A stretch of DNA of 13,534 bases from Burkholderiales bacterium (GTDB lineage Bacteria > Pseudomonadota > Gammaproteobacteria > Burkholderiales > Burkholderiaceae): assembly GCA_947371645.1 (NCBI GenBank), contig CANBQJ010000095.1, positions 1-13,534 of the forward strand, in the 5' to 3' direction. Of this stretch, positions 7,412 through 13,534 are shown piece by piece (positions within the stretch are counted from its first letter, which is position 1; each line of letters opens with the position of its first letter). Position numbers and translations under genes: made by a program. The notes under the pieces were generated by a model. The model saw nothing but the letters and a program-made list of their open reading frames with translations, did not search any database and was not told the DNA's origin.

Positions 7412-8065
7412 TCAGCCGCCCTGCATCAGGGAGTCCAGCGTTTGCTCGTAGGCGGGTGCGAAGTGCTGCAGGAAGTAGCTCACCTCATCGCCCGGTTGCT
7501 CGTCGATCCTGGCCTTGATCTGAGACTCGGCCTGCTCGAACTCGCGGTTGCCATAGCGCAGTTCGGCGCGGCATTTGAGCCAGGCGGCCAGGCGGTCGGC
7601 GGCCTTGACCAGGCGCACCTCTTCCGGCGACCACAGGCGGTGGTCCATCATGGGCCGCATCGCGTCTTGCAAGGCAGCAGGCACCAGCTTGACCATTTCG
7701 TCTGCCACCTCGTCTTCCAGGTGGGCGCTGGCGTGCCGCATGGCCGGGGAGTACTTCACGGGCGTCGGCAGGTCGCCGGTGATGGCCTCGGTGGCGTCGT
7801 GGAAGAGGGCTTTGGCGGCCACGGCGTTGGGGTCCACGTCGCGGCCATGAATCTCTTTGCCGATCACCGCCAGCGCATGGGCCAGCACGGCCACCTCCCA
7901 GCTGTGCTGGGCCACGTCTTCTTCCACGGCATTGCGCATCAGGCCCCAGCGCTTGATGAAGCGCAGGCGCGCCAGGTGGGCATAGAAGGGGCTGACAGAG
8001 GCGCTGACAGAGGCGCTGGCCGCAGGCTGCGCGGAAGCAGCAGAGGTGGGGGCAAAATCGGGCAT
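7412..8065 (-). CDS. yfbR: HD-domain 5'-deoxynucleotidase, YfbR-like
   Basis: A 217-residue cytoplasmic HD-superfamily phosphohydrolase. From about residue 26 it follows E. coli YfbR closely: FYAHLARLRFIKRWGLMRN, QHSWEVAVLAHALA, ALFHDATEAITGDLPTPVKY and LVKAADRLAAWLKC. The metal and catalytic positions are present: His54, His89-Asp90, Asp98 and Asp157, plus the Arg39-Trp40 pair known to bind substrate in YfbR. YfbR removes phosphate from deoxyribonucleoside 5'-monophosphates, so a role in dNMP balance is likely. The first 25 residues are an Ala/Ser/Val-rich extension absent in E. coli, partly made by a 12-bp tandem duplication. No Shine-Dalgarno sequence precedes the ATG, but GATAAT lies 5 bp upstream, so a leaderless mRNA is possible. 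It is the first gene of a two-gene unit with the MFS exporter. Confidence 0.88.
   Translation of the reverse strand: MPDFAPTSAASAQPAASASVSASVSPFYAHLARLRFIKRWGLMRNAVEEDVAQHSWEVAVLAHALAVIGKEIHGRDVDPNAVAAKALFHDATEAITGDLPTPVKYSPAMRHASAHLEDEVADEMVKLVPAALQDAMRPMMDHRLWSPEEVRLVKAADRLAAWLKCRAELRYGNREFEQAESQIKARIDEQPGDEVSYFLQHFAPAYEQTLDSLMQGG
7992..8015. repeat. 12-bp tandem duplication within the YfbR-like gene
   Basis: CTGACAGAGGCG occurs twice back to back and encodes the repeated Ser-Val-Ser-Ala pattern in the N-terminal extension. The length keeps the frame, so it only lengthens a low-complexity segment ahead of the HD domain. Confidence 0.6.
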
Positions 8066-8120
8066 GGCGCATTATCCGCCCCGAAATTCACCCCTTGCTT
8101 CCTCGACTCGCGCCCACCAC

Positions 8121-8510
8121 ATGCCCCTGCTGGACTCCCCGTTTGAAACCCTCGTGCTGCCTGTTCTGGCCCTGGTGATCGCCGCGCTGGCCTGGCATGC
8201 CTGGCAGGTCAAGCGTGACAGCCCCCGCTGGCCCAGCGTGCAGGGCGAAATCCGCCAGTCCAGGGCGGTGGCGCGCAACGAAACCGGCGACAGCCAGGGG
8301 CACCTGGGCCACCACTGGGCAGCCGAGGTCGAATACCACTATGTGGTGGAGGGCGTGGCCTACACCGGCCGGCGCATCCGCGCCTTCGGGCCCAACCATT
8401 TCGACGAGGCCTCTGCGCAAGCCGAGCTGGCACCCTTCCCCGTTGGCGCCAAGGTGCCGGTCTACTACCAACCGGATCACCCGGGCACGTCGGTGCTGGT
8501 CCCGGGGTGA
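8121..8510 (+). CDS. DUF3592 family membrane-anchored protein
   Basis: A 129-residue protein with one N-terminal membrane segment (LVLPVLALVIAALAWHAW, about residues 11-28) and a small beta-rich domain. The blocks GEIRQSRAV, VEYHYVVEGVAYTGRRIRAFG and FPVGAKVPVYYQPDHPGTSVLVPG are typical of DUF3592, a family without an established biochemical role. The domain probably faces the periplasm. The ATG at 8121 is chosen because the hydrophobic segment follows directly; the frame is open further upstream but that would run into the divergent nucleotidase gene. No clear Shine-Dalgarno sequence is present. Only 55 bp separate it from the divergent YfbR-like gene. Confidence 0.75.
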   Translation: MPLLDSPFETLVLPVLALVIAALAWHAWQVKRDSPRWPSVQGEIRQSRAVARNETGDSQGHLGHHWAAEVEYHYVVEGVAYTGRRIRAFGPNHFDEASAQAELAPFPVGAKVPVYYQPDHPGTSVLVPG

Positions 8511-8545
8511 GCCGGTGGTGGGGCTTTACCCGGCGGGCTCGGGTC

Positions 8546-8568
8546 GGGATACCCCCCAGCCTATACCC
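8546..8568. promoter_or_regulatory. Operator-like dyad with C-tract upstream of the CsoR/RcnR-family gene
   Basis: GGGATA (8546-8551) and TATACCC (8562-8568) flank a run of six C (8552-8557). AT-rich inverted repeats around a G/C tract are the known operator layout of the CsoR/RcnR/FrmR family. The site overlaps GATACC (8548-8553), which together with TTTACC (8525-8530) at 17-bp spacing makes a weak sigma-70-like promoter. This fits autoregulation of the gene starting at 8704; both promoter and operator are inferred by eye. Confidence 0.4.
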
Positions 8569-8604
8569 GAAAGCGGTGGTTGGTGAAGCCGTCAAGCCTG
8601 TCGA

Positions 8605-8618
8605 ACTAGGGGGGCAGG
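8605..8618. promoter_or_regulatory. Second G-tract operator-like site
   Basis: ACTAGGGGGGCAGG contains a run of six G (8609-8614) in a context resembling the RcnR-type site TACTGGGGGGGAGTA. It lies 86 bp before the regulator's start codon. It may be a second binding site for the same protein, but the flanking symmetry is poor. Confidence 0.25.
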
Positions 8619-8703
8619 CCTGGCCCAAACCCGAGCTGGGCGTAGGACAATTTGCCCCTCATGCCAGCCACAAGTCGCTGGCCCACCGACAGGAAGCAGT
8701 CAC

Positions 8704-8994
8704 ATGGCAGCCTTGCACGACGATCACAGCCGCGCCGACATCCTCAACCGCCTCAAGCGCGCAGAGGGGCAATTGCGTGGCATTCAGCGCATGATCGAAG
8801 AAGGCGAGTCCTGCCTGCCCATCGCCACGCAAATGGCCGCCGTGCGCAAAGCACTCGACAGCACCTATGTGCGCATGACCATGTGCTTCATGACCGAGCA
8901 GATCCAGACCAAGGTCGACGGCAAGGCCAGCACCCAGGGCAAGCTCCACGACGTGCTGGGCGAGGTCGAAACCATGCTGGGCAAGATCCGCTGA
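8704..8994 (+). CDS. CsoR/RcnR/FrmR-family transcriptional regulator
   Basis: A 96-residue all-helical repressor of the metal-sensitive/formaldehyde-sensitive DUF156 family, with normal length. The helix LNRLKRAEGQLRGIQRMIEEGESC (residues 14-37) is the family hallmark, with the conserved DNA-facing Arg/Lys and Gln23. Cys37 sits where family members have their key cysteine. The partner positions differ: the site 25 residues later (His in CsoR, RcnR and FrmR) is Phe62, the site 29 residues later (Cys in CsoR, His in RcnR) is Gln66, and a second cysteine is at 61. His5 and His8 near the N-terminus might contribute. The effector is therefore unclear (copper, nickel/cobalt, formaldehyde or a thiol signal). 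AGGAAG at 8691-8696 is a good ribosome site. No metal exporter is adjacent, so besides itself its target is unknown. Confidence 0.85.
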   Translation: MAALHDDHSRADILNRLKRAEGQLRGIQRMIEEGESCLPIATQMAAVRKALDSTYVRMTMCFMTEQIQTKVDGKASTQGKLHDVLGEVETMLGKIR

Positions 8995-9006
8995 GCAGCA
9001 CCCGGT

Positions 9007-10011
9007 TCAGGGGACGATGGCCAGCCCCAGCACGGGCTCGCCCTCACCGATGAAGCCCAGCGTGCGGGCTTCACCGGTCTGCAGGTCCACGTCCACCAGC
9101 ACGCTGCGGGGCTCTGCCTGGGTGCGGACCGCAGCCAGCCCCAGGTAGCGAAGGTCGGAGATGTCGAAGGTGACGTCTTCCAGTCGCCCCAGGCCCAGAC
9201 TGCCCACAGTGCTCAGCTGGCCCGTGTCGGGCGACACAAAGGGCTGCACGCCTTCCACGCTGCCATGGCGCACCAGCACACCGCGGGCGCGGTCAATGCC
9301 GTAGAGCGTGGTGATTTTCTCGTTGTCCTTGTTGTAGGTGTAGGCCACGGCCGTCACCTCGGGTGCCTTGCCCGCATTCGGGTCGCCAGGCGCATAGGCC
9401 AGGGGCCTGTCGATCTGCAGGCCGGGCTCGTTGGGCTTGCTGTCGATGATGGCCCCCGTGTCAGGGTGAAGGCGCAGGTTCATGCCTCCGCTGGTGACGA
9501 TGCGGATGCGGTCTACGGACGGGTTGAAATCCATGCCGGCACGCTGGCCACCCCAGGAGATGCTCGGCAGGCTGGTCGAGATCACCGTCACGTGGGCCGT
9601 CCAGGGGTCGATGGTGACCACGCGGCCGGCGCTGGTCACGCCATAGAGCACGCCACGGGCAACACGGTAGTCGATGTCGGCGACGCGCTCGCCTTCGGGC
9701 AAGCCGGTGAGGCGCTGGCGCAGGGTCAGGCGCTGCGGGTAGGCGGCCGTGAACCGGATGAGGTGCTGGCTGGCGGTGATGGCGACCAGGTCCTCGGTGT
9801 AGCCAGTGGCGGTTGTCGCGGCGGACTTGGCTTTGGCCGTGGCGACGGGGCCAGCAGCCTCACCCGCAGGTTTGGCACGCGACCAGAACTTGGTGTTGCC
9901 ACATGCGCCCAGCAGGCTGCAGGCCACCAGCAGGGCCAGGACCGTGCCGCCGCGCTTGAGCGACGTCGGTGGTGGTGAAGAAGTGAACAGCTTGGTAGAT
10001 GGCGATGACAT
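9007..10011 (-). CDS. DUF4394-domain protein, predicted lipoprotein
   Basis: A 334-residue protein with a basic N-terminus, a hydrophobic segment and the lipobox LLGAC, predicting lipid attachment at Cys37 and location on a periplasmic membrane face. An Ala/Lys/Thr-rich linker (about 45-70) leads to a DUF4394 domain from residue 72 to the end. Diagnostic blocks are GERVADIDYRVARGVLYGVTSAGRVVTIDPWTA, GMDFNPSVDRIRIVTSGGMNLRLHPDTGA and the VTAVAYT...TTLYGIDRARGVLV region. The repeats look like a beta-propeller. No enzymatic activity is established for the family. The start is the only Met before the signal region, preceded by GGAG at suitable spacing. It converges with the CsoR-family gene, leaving a 12-bp gap without a visible terminator. 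Confidence 0.85.
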   Translation of the reverse strand: MSSPSTKLFTSSPPPTSLKRGGTVLALLVACSLLGACGNTKFWSRAKPAGEAAGPVATAKAKSAATTATGYTEDLVAITASQHLIRFTAAYPQRLTLRQRLTGLPEGERVADIDYRVARGVLYGVTSAGRVVTIDPWTAHVTVISTSLPSISWGGQRAGMDFNPSVDRIRIVTSGGMNLRLHPDTGAIIDSKPNEPGLQIDRPLAYAPGDPNAGKAPEVTAVAYTYNKDNEKITTLYGIDRARGVLVRHGSVEGVQPFVSPDTGQLSTVGSLGLGRLEDVTFDISDLRYLGLAAVRTQAEPRSVLVDVDLQTGEARTLGFIGEGEPVLGLAIVP

Positions 10012-10020
10012 GGTCGAGCT

Positions 10021-10036
10021 CCAGACGTGCGTCTGG
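10021..10036. promoter_or_regulatory. 16-bp palindrome upstream of the DUF4394 gene
   Basis: CCAGACG and CGTCTGG are exact inverted arms around two bases, 9 bp upstream of the DUF4394 start codon and touching its GGAG ribosome site. It is 47 bp downstream of the NikR-like gene's stop. It could be an operator or mRNA hairpin affecting translation of the lipoprotein, or a 3' structure for the leftward operon. Confidence 0.35.
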
Positions 10037-10083
10037 GCTGATATCGGCCTGACATGCCCTGGCTTGAGCTGGCGCCCCTGGAA

Positions 10084-10575
10084 TCAGGCCGGGTGCACCG
10101 GCGGCATGGCGGCCGCCATCAGCTGCAAGCGCCCCGTCAGCACACCGCGCAGCGTGCTCATGGCGTCGGCGATCATCTGCAGCCGGGCGGCCGGCCCCTG
10201 CACCAGCAGCACCTCCAGCATCTGCTTGTTCATCAGGTGCACGTGCAAGGAGCTGATCACTTCGTCGATGTGGCTGGCCTGCAGGTCGGCCAGTTGCGAC
10301 TGCAGGCCGCGCACGGAGCGGTCATAGAGCAAGGTGATGGTGCCCACCATCACCTCCTGGCCCAGCTGGCGCTGGTGCTCCACAAGCTGGTCGGTGATCA
10401 TGCTGCCCACGGCTTGCGAGCGGCTCTCGAAGCCACGGCTCACCACCATGGCGTCCAGGCTGTGCAACAGCTCTTCGGGCATGGAGATGCTGATGCGGCT
10501 CACCCCGGGGCAGCGGGCGGCAGTGCCCTCCTCTGCATGGGGTGCTGAGGCTTGCTTGGTGGCCAGGCGGGTCAT
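10084..10575 (-). CDS. NikR-like ribbon-helix-helix regulator with altered metal site
   Basis: A 163-residue regulator resembling nickel repressor NikR (about 133 residues in E. coli) plus an N-terminal extension of about 24 residues. The DNA-binding ribbon-helix-helix is [32 protein letters not shown] (residues 25-56). The C-terminal ACT-like effector domain carries the NikR hallmark [18 protein letters not shown] (110-127). By alignment, E. coli ligands His87 and His89 are kept (His111, His113), Cys95 is Met119, and His76 is Ala100 with a histidine two residues later (His102). Nickel sensing is therefore doubtful. Translation could also begin at GTG 10587, which overlaps the ATPase stop codon; the ATG at 10575 is chosen because GGAG lies upstream of it. 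It is the third gene of the ABC transporter operon, and a NikR-type operator precedes that operon. Confidence 0.8.
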   Translation of the reverse strand: MTRLATKQASAPHAEEGTAARCPGVSRISISMPEELLHSLDAMVVSRGFESRSQAVGSMITDQLVEHQRQLGQEVMVGTITLLYDRSVRGLQSQLADLQASHIDEVISSLHVHLMNKQMLEVLLVQGPAARLQMIADAMSTLRGVLTGRLQLMAAAMPPVHPA

Positions 10576-10583
10576 CTTCGGTC

Positions 10584-11498
10584 TCACTCCACGTTGTCGT
10601 TCACATCGGTGAGGCGGATGAGCTGGGGCATCACCTCATCGTCCTGGCTGCCGCCGCTGTGCTCGCCAGGCGGGTGGATGAGCGCCTCCAGCCGCGCCTT
10701 GGTGGCCTGGAACTCGGCCGCGCCGATCTGCCCGGCGTGGCGGGGCCTGGGCACCGGCACCTCGATGAGCTCCTGCACCGAGCCCGGGTGGGCCTTGAGC
10801 ACCAGGATGCGGTCGGCCAGGAAGATGGCCTCATCCAGATCGTGCGTGATGAACAGGATGGTGATGTTGATGTTCTTCCAGATCTCCAGCAGGTGGTGCT
10901 GCATGTGGGCGCGGGTCTGGGCGTCGAGCGCGCCAAAGGGTTCGTCCATCAGCAGGATGCGGGGCTGGTTGGCCAGGGCCCGTGCAATGGCCACGCGCTG
11001 CTTCATGCCACCCGACAGCTGGTGCGGGTAGACGTCGGCAAACTTGCTCAGGCCCACCAGGTCCAGCCACTGGCGCGCCTGGGCTTCGGCCTCGTTGCGC
11101 CCGTGGTTGTTGACCTCCAGGCCGAACATCACGTTCTTCTTCACCGTCAGCCAGGGGAAGAGCGTGTAGCCCTGGAAGACCATGCCACGGTCCTTGCAGG
11201 GGCCCACCACGGGCTCGCCGTCCAGCAGCACCTGGCCCTGGTCGTAGGTCTCCAGGCCGGCCAGGATGCGGATCAAGGTGGACTTGCCACAGCCCGAGGG
11301 GCCGATCACGCACACGAACTCGCGCCTGTGGGTCTGGAAGTTGATGTTCTCCAGCGCGGTGGTGCGCTGGCCCTGGGGTGTGCCGTAGGTCTTGCCCAGG
11401 CCCTTGACGTCCAGGATGACCTCGCGCTGCTTGAGCCGCGTGAAGCGCTCGCGCACGGCGTCGGACTGGTCCAGATAGGACACAGGCAAATTGTCCAT
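10584..11498 (-). CDS. ABC transporter ATP-binding protein, NitT/TauT-type
   Basis: A 304-residue ATPase subunit that would power the import permease encoded just upstream. All motifs are intact: Walker [10 protein letters not shown] (66-74), Q-loop Gln109, signature LSGGMKQ (161-167), Walker B ILLMDEP (181-187) and the switch His219 in [20 protein letters not shown] is typical of the nitrate/sulfonate/taurine group (TauB, SsuB, NrtD). The protein is longer than TauB or SsuB (about 255 residues), having an N-terminal extension of about 27 residues and an acidic C-terminal tail of about 40. The ATG at 11498 lies 5 bp after the permease stop, and the regulator gene follows with overlap or a few bases gap, so the three form a tight operon. 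The substrate cannot be read from this subunit. Confidence 0.9.
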   Translation of the reverse strand: MDNLPVSYLDQSDAVRERFTRLKQREVILDVKGLGKTYGTPQGQRTTALENINFQTHRREFVCVIGPSGCGKSTLIRILAGLETYDQGQVLLDGEPVVGPCKDRGMVFQGYTLFPWLTVKKNVMFGLEVNNHGRNEAEAQARQWLDLVGLSKFADVYPHQLSGGMKQRVAIARALANQPRILLMDEPFGALDAQTRAHMQHHLLEIWKNINITILFITHDLDEAIFLADRILVLKAHPGSVQELIEVPVPRPRHAGQIGAAEFQATKARLEALIHPPGEHSGGSQDDEVMPQLIRLTDVNDNVE

Positions 11499-11503
11499 GG
11501 TGC

Positions 11504-12466
11504 TCAGCGCCTTTCTTGAGAACGGTCCCAGGGGAAGAACTTGCGCCCCAGCATGGCCAGCAGCAGGTCCACGCCCAGGCCGATGACCCCGATGATGACG
11601 ATGGCCGCATAGACCTTGTCGAAGTGCTGGTAGCGGGCCTGCTGGGTGATGAAGAAGGTGATGCCGGAGCTGGCCCCGATGAGTTCGGCCACGATCAGGT
11701 AGGTCCAGGCCCAGCCCAGCAGCACGCGCTGGTCACGGTAGAGATCGGGCAGGATGCCGGGCACCACCACGCGCCAGATCAGGCGCCAGCCCTTGGTGCC
11801 CAGGGTCATGGCGGCTTCCAGCAAAGCGAAGTCCAGCTTGCGCGTGGTGTTGGCGATCACCAGCACCTGCTGGAAGAAGGTGCCGATCACGATGACCGCA
11901 ATCTTGGGCGCATCGTGGATGCCCAGCACCGCCACCGCCAGCGCACCGAAGGCGGGCGCGGGCAGGTAGCGGAAGAACTCGATGAAGGGCTCGTTGAGCC
12001 GCGCCACCGCCGAATAGGTGCCACACGCAATGCCCAGCGGCACGCCAATCAAGGAAGACAGCAGAAAGCCCCAGAAAATGATCTGGCAGCTGTGCCACAG
12101 GCTCTCATGCAACCACGGGGCATCGCGCTGCTCTGGCGCGGTGGTGAAGCCGGTGTAAAAGGCCTTGGCCACCTCATGGGGCGCCGGCAGGTAGACCGGG
12201 TTGGCCGGCTCGCCCTGAGGCAGGGCCTTGCCGGCCAGCCCCATGTTGTGCACCTCGTCATCGAAGACGCTGCGGTCCACCCGCATGCCCAGCTGGAAGT
12301 AGTCCACATCACCCGGGGACGTGACCTGCACCTGCGGGTGCCAGATCCAGGGCACATAGCTCACCAGGGCCCACAGCAGGATGGGCAGAACGAATGAGCC
12401 CAGCCCCAGGCCCCATCGCTGGCGCGGGCTGAGTGGCGTGCACACGGAAAAGAATGAAGTCGCCAT
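11504..12466 (-). CDS. ABC transporter permease, NitT/TauT-type, with long periplasmic insert
   Basis: A 320-residue inner-membrane protein of the binding-protein-dependent import permease family. One hydrophobic segment is at 22-39, followed by a group of about five between residue 127 and 310. The EAA loop that contacts the ATPase is [24 protein letters not shown] (217-240). [11 protein letters not shown] (93-103) corresponds to the LPSP block of TauC/SsuC permeases. Between the first segment and that block lies an unusual hydrophilic stretch of about 50 residues, probably periplasmic. No substrate-binding protein gene is found next to it, although such systems normally have one. A NikR-type operator lies 25 bp upstream of the ATG, so the operon is probably controlled by the NikR-like protein it encodes. 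No Shine-Dalgarno sequence is obvious. Confidence 0.88.
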   Translation of the reverse strand: MATSFFSVCTPLSPRQRWGLGLGSFVLPILLWALVSYVPWIWHPQVQVTSPGDVDYFQLGMRVDRSVFDDEVHNMGLAGKALPQGEPANPVYLPAPHEVAKAFYTGFTTAPEQRDAPWLHESLWHSCQIIFWGFLLSSLIGVPLGIACGTYSAVARLNEPFIEFFRYLPAPAFGALAVAVLGIHDAPKIAVIVIGTFFQQVLVIANTTRKLDFALLEAAMTLGTKGWRLIWRVVVPGILPDLYRDQRVLLGWAWTYLIVAELIGASSGITFFITQQARYQHFDKVYAAIVIIGVIGLGVDLLLAMLGRKFFPWDRSQERR

Positions 12467-12491
12467 GTCGATGTGGGTCAGTCATGCACCG

Positions 12492-12519
12492 GTATGAAGA
12501 ATTTGCAATCCGGTGATAC
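12492..12519. promoter_or_regulatory. NikR-type operator dyad
   Basis: GTATGA (12492-12497), 16 bases, then TGATAC (12514-12519). The E. coli NikR operator is GTATGA-N16-TCATAC, so 11 of 12 defined bases and the exact spacing agree. The symmetry extends outward to CC (12489-12490) and GG (12521-12522), and inward to a central TTGCAA (12503-12508) on the same axis. The site lies in the 100-bp divergent gap between the permease gene and the DUF3422 gene, 25 bp before the permease start, where a repressor would block the promoter. The encoded NikR-like protein is the natural candidate to bind it. Confidence 0.65.
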
Positions 12520-12566
12520 TGGATGAGCATCAAACATGCCAGCAAGCCTGCGCCATACTTGCCCGC

Positions 12567-13534
12567 ATGCCAGCGCCCCACCCTGACACCCACCCCCGCG
12601 CCCTGACGGTGCGCCACGCCCTGCCCGCAGACGATGCCCTGCGCGCCACGCTGCACAACGAGGTGCATGCCCGCCCGCCCGCCCGCATCCGGCTACCGGC
12701 GCTGGTGGTTTACGTGGCCGTGCTCAATGAAGGCGTCAGCCGCGAACGGGAATTCGAGCACCTGCGCCAGCTGCCCGGGCAAAGCAGCCTGCAACTGGAC
12801 GACCTGAGCAGCAACTTCGTGCGCCTGCGTTTTGCCACGCACACGCTCAAATGGGAGCGCCACACCGAGTTCACGCGCTACTCGCTGGTGCAGACCCTGC
12901 CTGATGCCGTGTTGAAAGGCATGGACGAAAGCGTGCTGATGGCCTCTCTGCGCATCGACCCCGACTGGCTGGCCACCATCCCCGGGCAGACCGTGGCGGC
13001 CATCATGCTGGCCATGGTGCACGGCGACGCCGAAGACCCGGCGGCCATCAAGGCGCTGTCTGCCCCGTGGTTCGAAGGCCGCGCCACGCTGGCCTCGCTG
13101 CTGGGCCTGCGCCGGGCTTGCGCGCTCAGCGACTTCCGCCTGCGCGAAAGCGGCTTCGAACGCATGATGGTGATCGCCCCCACCAACACCAGCGAACTGC
13201 GCGCCGGGCGCACTTCACAGCGCCTGCTGGAGCTGGAGACCTACCGCCTGATGGCCCTGCGCGGCCTGCCGGTGGCCAAGGCGCTGGGCCCCATGCTGGG
13301 CCAGGCCGAAGCCGACCTGGCCGAAATCACCGCGCACATGGAGCAGACCCACATCCCGGACCAGACCCTGCTCCATGAGCTGATCAGCCTGGCGGCCCGC
13401 ATCGAGCGCGCCACCGCCCAGCACATGTACCGCTTCTCGGCCACGATGGCCTACAACGCCCTGGTGGAGCAGCGCATCGAGCACCTGCGCGAAGCGCCCA
13501 TCCCGGGCACACAGACGCTGGGCGAGTTCCTGCA
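12567..13534 (+). CDS. DUF3422 family protein (3' end outside window)
   Basis: The frame starts with ATG at 12567 and is open to the end of the window, giving 322 residues of a protein whose family is usually a little over 400. The N-terminal LHNEVHARPPARIRLPALVVYVAVL is the DUF3422 hallmark, followed by WERHTEFTRYSLVQ and later the SDFRLRESGFERMMVI and LELETYRLMALRGLPVAKALGPMLGQAEADLAEI blocks. Family members typically end with two membrane segments, which would lie beyond the window. No activity is established. No Shine-Dalgarno sequence is seen. The gene is divergent from the ABC operon and shares its 100-bp upstream gap including the NikR-type operator, so shared control is possible. Confidence 0.85.
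   Translation, partial: MPAPHPDTHPRALTVRHALPADDALRATLHNEVHARPPARIRLPALVVYVAVLNEGVSREREFEHLRQLPGQSSLQLDDLSSNFVRLRFATHTLKWERHTEFTRYSLVQTLPDAVLKGMDESVLMASLRIDPDWLATIPGQTVAAIMLAMVHGDAEDPAAIKALSAPWFEGRATLASLLGLRRACALSDFRLRESGFERMMVIAPTNTSELRAGRTSQRLLELETYRLMALRGLPVAKALGPMLGQAEADLAEITAHMEQTHIPDQTLLHELISLAARIERATAQHMYRFSATMAYNALVEQRIEHLREAPIPGTQTLGEFL

Noticed and set aside
8995..9006. Terminator between the convergent CsoR-family and DUF4394 genes
   Set aside because: The 12-bp gap and its edges show no convincing stem or T-run.
10542..11519. 325-codon open frame opposite the ABC ATPase gene, and a similar 293-codon frame opposite the permease gene (11516-12397)
   Set aside because: Both are antisense shadows; the minus-strand frames carry complete ABC motifs.

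Overview
The window is a compact, very GC-rich stretch of chromosome. Its gene content (ornithine cyclodeaminase with arginase, a Bcr/CflA-type exporter, a YfbR-type nucleotidase, a CsoR/RcnR-type sensor, a DUF3422 protein) and strong G/C bias at third codon positions suggest a betaproteobacterium of the order Burkholderiales. That assignment is inference; no marker gene fixes the genus. I see no rRNA, tRNA, CRISPR array, insertion sequence or phage gene. The region looks like ordinary chromosome carrying several small self-contained modules.

Left part (1-2079): the 3' end of an ornithine cyclodeaminase gene is followed closely by an arginase gene. Together they turn arginine into proline with release of urea and ammonia. 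A GNAT acetyltransferase follows and ends in a perfect 8-bp hairpin shared with the convergent next gene.

Centre (2089-6192): two divergent genes form the most interesting module. Leftward is an exported PQQ-type beta-propeller protein of the polyvinyl-alcohol-dehydrogenase-like quinoprotein group, without a cytochrome c domain. Rightward is a TonB-dependent receptor that closely resembles E. coli YncD/PqqU, the outer-membrane PQQ importer. The pairing suggests a PQQ-scavenging module: the receptor brings the cofactor into the periplasm, where the apo-quinoprotein waits. Their shared 5' region carries a perfect inverted repeat and a sigma-54-like -24/-12 element.

Middle right (6220-10011): a Bcr/CflA exporter is coupled to a YfbR-like 5'-deoxynucleotidase gene. 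A small membrane-anchored DUF3592 protein follows on the other strand. Next is a CsoR/RcnR-family regulator whose cysteines do not fit the standard metal-site pattern, with operator-like sites upstream, and then a predicted DUF4394 lipoprotein.

Right part (10084-12519): a leftward operon encodes an ABC permease, its ATPase and a NikR-like ribbon-helix-helix regulator. Just upstream of the permease gene is a 28-bp dyad matching the E. coli NikR operator at 11 of 12 defined bases (GTATGA-N16-TGATAC). The regulator lacks two of the four canonical nickel ligands, and no substrate-binding protein is encoded alongside, so the substrate and effector are open. The window ends inside a divergent DUF3422 gene.
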